Assembly (NCBI GenBank): GCA_029891385.1
Contig: CM057231.1
Location: 70,070,476-70,134,475 of the forward strand
Length of the DNA stretch: 64,000 bases
Source of the DNA: Erythroxylum novogranatense
Lineage: Eukaryota > Streptophyta > Magnoliopsida > Malpighiales > Erythroxylaceae
Reading direction: 5' to 3'
The notes under the pieces were generated by a model, which was not told the origin of the DNA, made no database searches, and saw only the letters and a list, made by a program, of their open reading frames with translations. This document shows positions 47,936 to 64,000 of this stretch, one piece after another (positions within the stretch are counted from its first letter, which is position 1; each line of letters starts with the position of its first letter). Position numbers and translations under genes: made by a program.

Positions 47936-50475
47936 TGTTAGACTCCATTTTTGGAGCCCAACATCGGACACGGAAGTGTGATGCTTGAGCATGGAGGGAA
48001 GACCTAGAAGTTGAAAATCTAGAAGAAAGATCCCTCGGAAGCAAAAGCAGGCGTCGCCTCGCGGTGTGTTGTTTTGCCACGGCGAAACCTTTCGGGAAGC
48101 TACGCCGCGGCGAAGGGCCGTGGCGAGCGAATGAAACTTCGCCGCAGCGAGCGAAAGAACTCTCACCGCGGTGAACCCGCGAATTTAACTTCGTCGTAGC
48201 GAGCAGATGGTCTCGTCGCAGCGAAAGCCCTTTTTCCACAGAAACCCAAACTTAAAATTTTCATCCATTTTCATCAAAACAACCCAACACAAAAATAAAC
48301 TTGAACATAAACACAATCTTCCAACAGCTTATCCTTATGATAAAACGATTTAATGCGAAAGGTTTGAAGCTAAAATCAATATCAACCATATCTCATTGAT
48401 AACCAAAAGAAGAGTTTTACAAAGCTTTAATGGCATTTCAAGCCATAATACATCAGTTGAGTTCAAGAACTAAAAATACAAAATACACTTGAACTAATAA
48501 AACTTGAAATGTGACTAAAGCCTTGAATTCCCAAAATCTAACTTGAAAATACAAAAATATGACAATTCGGAGTGATGCCGTAACTCTTGACTTACTCGAT
48601 CTCTTGCTCATCACCTGAATAGGGGGAGGAGAATGGGGGTAAGCTATAAAGCTTGTGGGTAACATATTTATAATAAAGAAACAAACAAAACTATTTTCAA
48701 AAGCTCATTGCCATCTTACATTTTTGAAACCATAGTAATTTCGCATGTAAATAGTAGATATCATCATCTCAAAATTCTCGATTTTCAAACAATTCATGAG
48801 CAATTACAAATCATGTATGCATCAAACGTGTTAACAGATCATAAGCACATAAGCACAGCAGAGTGGTTTGGGTAAGTCCAAATTTATGACGCACTACACA
48901 TTCCTATATAATGGTCCTGTGTAGCCGTAAAATTCTTGAGAGAGTCCTTGAGGGAGCCATGCCACTAGCGGGAAGGTGGGAGAAGCCTATACTTGGGTCA
49001 ACGTACACGTGACAGTTCTTAAGGGACTACCACAAACCCACATAACACATATTTCATGAACTTGAAGACTTGTTGCCCAAAATGGCACATTTTCTTGAAA
49101 ACTTTCTTTTCATATACTTGACATATGTCTTGAAAATCATTCTTGAAAACATGATTGTATAAACGTGCGTTCTTTTCAAACGACAAACACTTTCATAAAA
49201 CATCACACAATTCATGTGGCAAACATATAACATATTTCACAATTCATTCAAAAAGAAATAAAGGCAACATTGATGATGCAATTTAAATAATGAAGCTTCC
49301 TTGATTTGAAGAAAACAATGAGTGGCTTATTTACTCTATTATAAACGTGTACCCACCTTGAGTTCCTTGCTTAGGAATGTCTTTCCTATTGTTCCTCTTG
49401 CTCCTTTTGACTCACTTGATTTCCTTAAATAACAACCAAAATTCCATTCAATTTGGTGTAGAAATCGGAAAGTCATACTTTAACAATTCGAACTATAACT
49501 TATGCTGAAACAAAAATTCTATGCTCAACTTCCATCCAAAATTTTAGATTCTTAGAGATTGAATTTCAATTTTATTGCTTCACAAAACTTGTATCCCTAT
49601 GTCTCTAGTTTACAATGAATTAAAAATCACGTCATTTGGACATCTAAAGCAAAATTTATGCCCAAAATACCAAAACATGTCGGTGTAGGAAAATGGCCTC
49701 TCGCCGCGGCGAGAAAGCTGGAGTGCGCCGCGGGGAGGGCATGAGCGCGCCGTGACGTGTGAGTCCAAAATCCTCCCGAAAACCTGTTTTTTCACATTCT
49801 TCAACCATATTCCTCCCATCTTTCAAATATAACACATCTAATCCCTAAATCATCTCTTATACTTCATTTCTAAGCTCATTCCAACCCAATATCATTAACA
49901 AAACATCAAAATCTATCTTTGATCACTAACCCTAAAAGAGAACACTTGCATAAAGCATTCACTAACACTTTCCACACATGTTAAGCTATATTTGGGGTTT
50001 CATCTAACCAAAACAAGATGGAATAAACTCATACTTACTTGTTGATGCTTCAAAATCTTCAAGTTCTTCAAAATTTCCCAAAACCCTAGCTTTTCCTCTT
50101 TTTCTCTTCTTCTTCCTCTCTTCCACGATTTTGCTTCTCTAACATACAAGACTACAATTTACTTCTATCATTTATACTCTAAATGCTTGAGCAAAGTCCA
50201 TTATGCCCTTCCATGTAATGTCTTAGCCTCTCAAACTTAAGTGATCTTCCATTTTTCCCTTATACACTTTTACTTCTTCATTTTCACTTACACCATACTG
50301 TACCCTAACTTAATCTTAATTTCTCCATTTAATACTTCCAATTCCATCAATCTAAGCAATAAATCCTCCAATCATTGACATGCTAATTAAACTTTAAACA
50401 AAATAATTTATCTAGAAAACCACATAATCAAATCGGTTTATATTTAATAAAATTAATAAAATTTGGGGCCCAACA
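47936..50475 (-). mobile_element. A/F-clan solo LTR, 2.5 kb
   Basis: The ends TGTTAGACTCC and GGGGCCCAACA form an inverted pair, and a perfect target duplication, ATTAT (47931-47935 and 50476-50480), flanks it. On the minus strand it carries the clan segments GCTAGTGGCAT (complement near 48970) and AGCTTACCCCCATTC (complement near 48640). Two CpG-rich arrays lie at 48050-48235 and 49690-49770. It has no coding sequence, so it is a solo LTR. Confidence 0.93.
48050..48235. repeat. CGCCGCGGCGA word array in the solo LTR
   Basis: CTACGCCGCGGCGAAGG, TTCGCCGCAGCGAGCG, CTCACCGCGGTGAA and decayed forms repeat over about 185 bp. A shorter array (CTCGCCGCGGCGAG, GCGCCGCGGGG) is at 49690-49770. Confidence 0.87.
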
Positions 50476-52107
50476 ATTATAATGAGAATGAAGAAGTTCA
50501 TATGATTATACTTATGATTCAAAGGAGATGAGTAATGTGTATTAAGTAAAGGTGAATGAGAATTGAATATTATGAGCGCATATAATGCTAGAAAAGAAAT
50601 GACGAGTAATTGAATTATGATATTAGAATAACCAAGTGTTCTTGAGGTGTAAACCAAAAAATAAGCTAGACACATACAAATGATAAGGTTTGAATGATCA
50701 AGAGACGTGATTAAAGAAACATACCCGAAAGAGTCAAATTAAGCATGCATTATACATTACACCTATACATATGTGTACAATTGAATGTTTATGTGTTTGT
50801 GTAATTAATAATCTATATGCAATATGTGTATTGCATAATGTTGATATACAAAATAGAACGTCCGCATCCAGACGTTTCCGGATCAAGAAAACAAATGCTA
50901 ATCTGGAGCGTACTGTGAGTCGACCTAGTCGGTCTCACTTTCAATGTTTGTTCTATTTTAAATTTCTGTATTGAATTACTACTGATATGATTGATATGAA
51001 TGTGTTGATTCCGGACAATAAATATCCAAGGCGTTTGATGCATGAAAAAAAATCATTAGAAGTGCTCCTTGAATGTGAATTTGAATAAATAAATGTGAAT
51101 TTGAATGAATAAATGATTCTTAAAACTGTTGAATGTCAGACTTATGTCCGATGGCATGTGAAAGTGAATGTGTAAAGTGAAATAAAGTGACTGATTGATC
51201 TTATGTGATTTGATACATTTTATTACATGAATGCATGATAACATAAAGGCAGTTGTGACCGGAGTGACCAGTCTGAAAGAGCTTAAAGCTCGGAATATAC
51301 ACAAAAGCCACAGGCTCAGTTGTTAATGTGCCCGGTATTCACAAGGGATATGAGACAATATCTTAAACAAACCCGGTATCCACAAGGAATATGAGCCAGT
51401 AAAAAGGCACTTAGTCACAGCAATAACAATTGAAAGTGAGTCTCATGAGCATTACATATGCATATGATATGTATGGTTTAAATGGTTAAAATAAATAGTT
51501 TGAATGATTTCTGAATATGAAATATGATTTAAGTGAATATGAAATGTATGTGACTCAACATGTTGAATTGATGAAGTGATGTGAATTTTGTGAGTATATG
51601 AATTAATGTGTTATGTGATTGAGTAGGCCATTGAAGATGATCTACTCACTAAGTTCGTAAAACTCAACCCAAAATTTACAACATTTTTTAGGCTTATAGA
51701 AGATCTCTAGTTAGACAATTTGGAGTCTAGCCACCACATTCAAATAAAAGATAGATGTTGGGATCAGTTCGCTTTTGTATAGATTTTTATTATTTTCGTA
51801 TTATAGAATGTATTCCGCAATTATTGTGCCACGTGTATCTAAATAATTTTGTTTTGTAATAACTTTTCAAATTGAAAATGTTGGTAAAAGAGATTAATCA
51901 ACGAGTGTAATAATAATTTTTATTATGATGTTTATATAAAAAAAGGGCCCAATTTGATTAGTGGTTTTTCGAAATATGCGTGTGATGCGTGAAAAGTTTT
52001 TAATGGTTATGATTGACTGGCTGCTCTAGCATATCACTCTTGTAGAGTATATTCTCGAATGTCGTCGGTATGTTCGAGGATATGCACTATAAGAGTGGGA
52101 TGCAACA

Positions 52108-52366
52108 TTTTTAACGATTGGGAATAGATCCACAAGAAAGGTACAAGATAACTTTCCGTATTCCTAATGCTCAACATCAATGGACTATCATGTCATTTGG
52201 ACTTGCTCCATCACTATTCCAAAAAATTAGGACAAAAATTTATGAGCTCATTCTTACTAATATCTTGATCTATATTGTCAACATCTTACTATATTCAAAG
52301 ACTCATGATACAACTCTTCTGAGATTTATCGGTAAAATATTCAACGAGCTTAAGAGTTATAGCTAG
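52108..52366 (+). pseudogene. Pararetrovirus-type reverse transcriptase fragment
   Basis: The open frame from the LTR junction reads LGIDPQERYKITF and then MSFGLAPSLFQKI, the pattern of the RT palm in plant Caulimoviridae and related retroelements. The catalytic Y-x-D-D position reads Y-I-V-N, so the copy is dead. It covers only about 85 residues. The gypsy LTR (ending 52107) is inserted directly before it; nothing of the rest of the viral genome is recognisable here. A Ty3/gypsy origin is the alternative, but the LAPSLFQK wording fits an endogenous pararetrovirus better. It is an old genomic remnant. Confidence 0.65.
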
Positions 52367-52985
52367 AATATTTTTCAAGATTCATGTGGTCTAACAATGA
52401 CCAAGATTTGACCTTTGTTAATTCTAATTCAATAATTAGTTATATATATATAATTTTTAAAACCTTCAGAATTTAGATATTGATTTGGAATCAATTATTG
52501 ATGATTTAAAAATATCCTAATTCAATATATTGTTCGCCTGTTTCACTAAATTTAAAAATGATATAATTTAATATATTGTTGATCTGTCCCATTAAATTTA
52601 AATTGTAATTGAATAAATAGTTTATGTTTTCATCTTAAAAGTCCCGCATTTACCGAATTTAATAAAGAAAAATGACAATAAGGGAAAGAAAAACAATCAT
52701 TGGCTGAAAAGGAACAGAACGCGCAAGTTAGCATGCAGCACATGAAGTCTACAAAGAAGCGCAAGTTAGCAAGTTCCGATGCTCCATACGCCGACTGTGT
52801 TCGCGCACCCTTATCCTACGCATCCTCCTCGATCCTTTCTCTTTTCCTTGTCAAATTCTCGAAGTGTTCTGTTCATATTAAAACCTGACTCACTCGCTAA
52901 CACCTTCTCGTCTTGACAATTAATTGATTGATTACAAAGGCCCCGAGAGAATCTCTCCTCATGTAGTCGCAGTCTTCCAAAATCT
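52367..52985. other. AT-rich intergenic region, likely INO80 promoter
   Basis: It holds no coding domain. Two diverged copies of about 50 bp (TTCAATATATTGTT.. and TTTAATATATTGTT..) lie at 52515-52612. The region from 52700 on becomes less AT-rich as it nears the gene. Confidence 0.5.
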
Positions 52986-52992
52986 AGGGTTT
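52985..52992 (+). promoter_or_regulatory. Telo-box-like motif in the INO80 5' leader
   Basis: TAGGGTTT at 52985-52992 is the reverse of the plant telo-box AAACCCTA. A second TTAGGGTT lies near 52999-53006. Such motifs are common in 5' leaders of plant housekeeping genes. They lie within 55 bp of the start codon, so probably in the 5' UTR. Confidence 0.5.
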
Positions 52993-53038
52993 CTCTACTT
53001 AGGGTTCTTCTCTGTGCGGTATCAACAACAATAGCTTC

Positions 53039-64000
<10,962 letters not shown>

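Larger units (their letters stand above)
46106..52107 (+). repeat. 3' LTR of the degraded gypsy element (split by a solo LTR)
   Basis: It starts TGCAACATCTCG after a purine tract (AAGGAGAAGAAT) and ends GGGATGCAACA at 52107. With the 2.5-kb insertion removed it is about 3.46 kb. It carries the segment AACTCAACCCAAAATTTACAACA (near 51661) also seen in the chromovirus and 35790-39871 LTRs. A GTCCA/TGGAC word set lies at 47695-47795. Confidence 0.82.

Overview
This window is nuclear DNA of a eudicot plant. The evidence is one intron-rich host gene at the right edge with clear similarity to plant INO80, and about 52 kb of nested LTR retrotransposons with plant hallmarks (Ty1/copia and chromovirus elements primed by initiator tRNA-Met, Athila-type elements with a tRNA-Asp-like primer site, a LINE, a PIF/Harbinger-like MITE, and a plastid tRNA fragment). 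I cannot name the species. I see no intact host gene between 1 and about 52,900.

Left part (1-26 kb). An eroded Athila-type LTR (1-1038) is followed by a minus-strand LINE. That LINE is split by a short, non-autonomous copia element (1867-7471) that has both LTRs but no integrase or reverse transcriptase. The LINE ends at an LTR of a clan here called A/F (9642 onward). That LTR is itself split by a 14.2-kb Tekay-like chromovirus (11002-25158, perfect target duplication GAAAT). The chromovirus carries gag-pol remnants and another A/F-type long LTR (17932-22146) inserted at the end of its integrase.

Middle part (26-43 kb). A plus-strand Athila-type element remains as an integrase tail (about 26200-26620) and an ORF1-like region (33405-34200). 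It is split by a non-autonomous Athila-like element on the minus strand (27357-33404, target duplication TGGAG). Next comes an Athila-type LTR on the minus strand (about 35280-35461 and 42254-42632). It is split by an A/F element with an internal deletion (35462-42253, target duplication ACAAT), which is itself split by a 4.1-kb solo LTR (35790-39871, target duplication ATACT).

Right part (43-64 kb). A very degraded gypsy pol (about 43920-46100) runs into its 3' LTR (46106-52107), which contains an A/F solo LTR (47936-50475, target duplication ATTAT). The gypsy LTR ends inside a short pararetrovirus-type reverse transcriptase remnant (52108-52366), about 670 bp before the INO80 start codon. 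INO80 then runs off the window from 53039; 21 coding exons are visible, covering about 1,369 residues. Its reading frame is broken at four exon positions, three of them in short simple repeats. A tandem duplication in its last visible intron has copied an exon start.

The most unusual feature is that nearly every LTR family here carries an array of short GC-containing palindromic words. One word type (CCGCGGCGA-like) is shared by LTR families that are otherwise unrelated.
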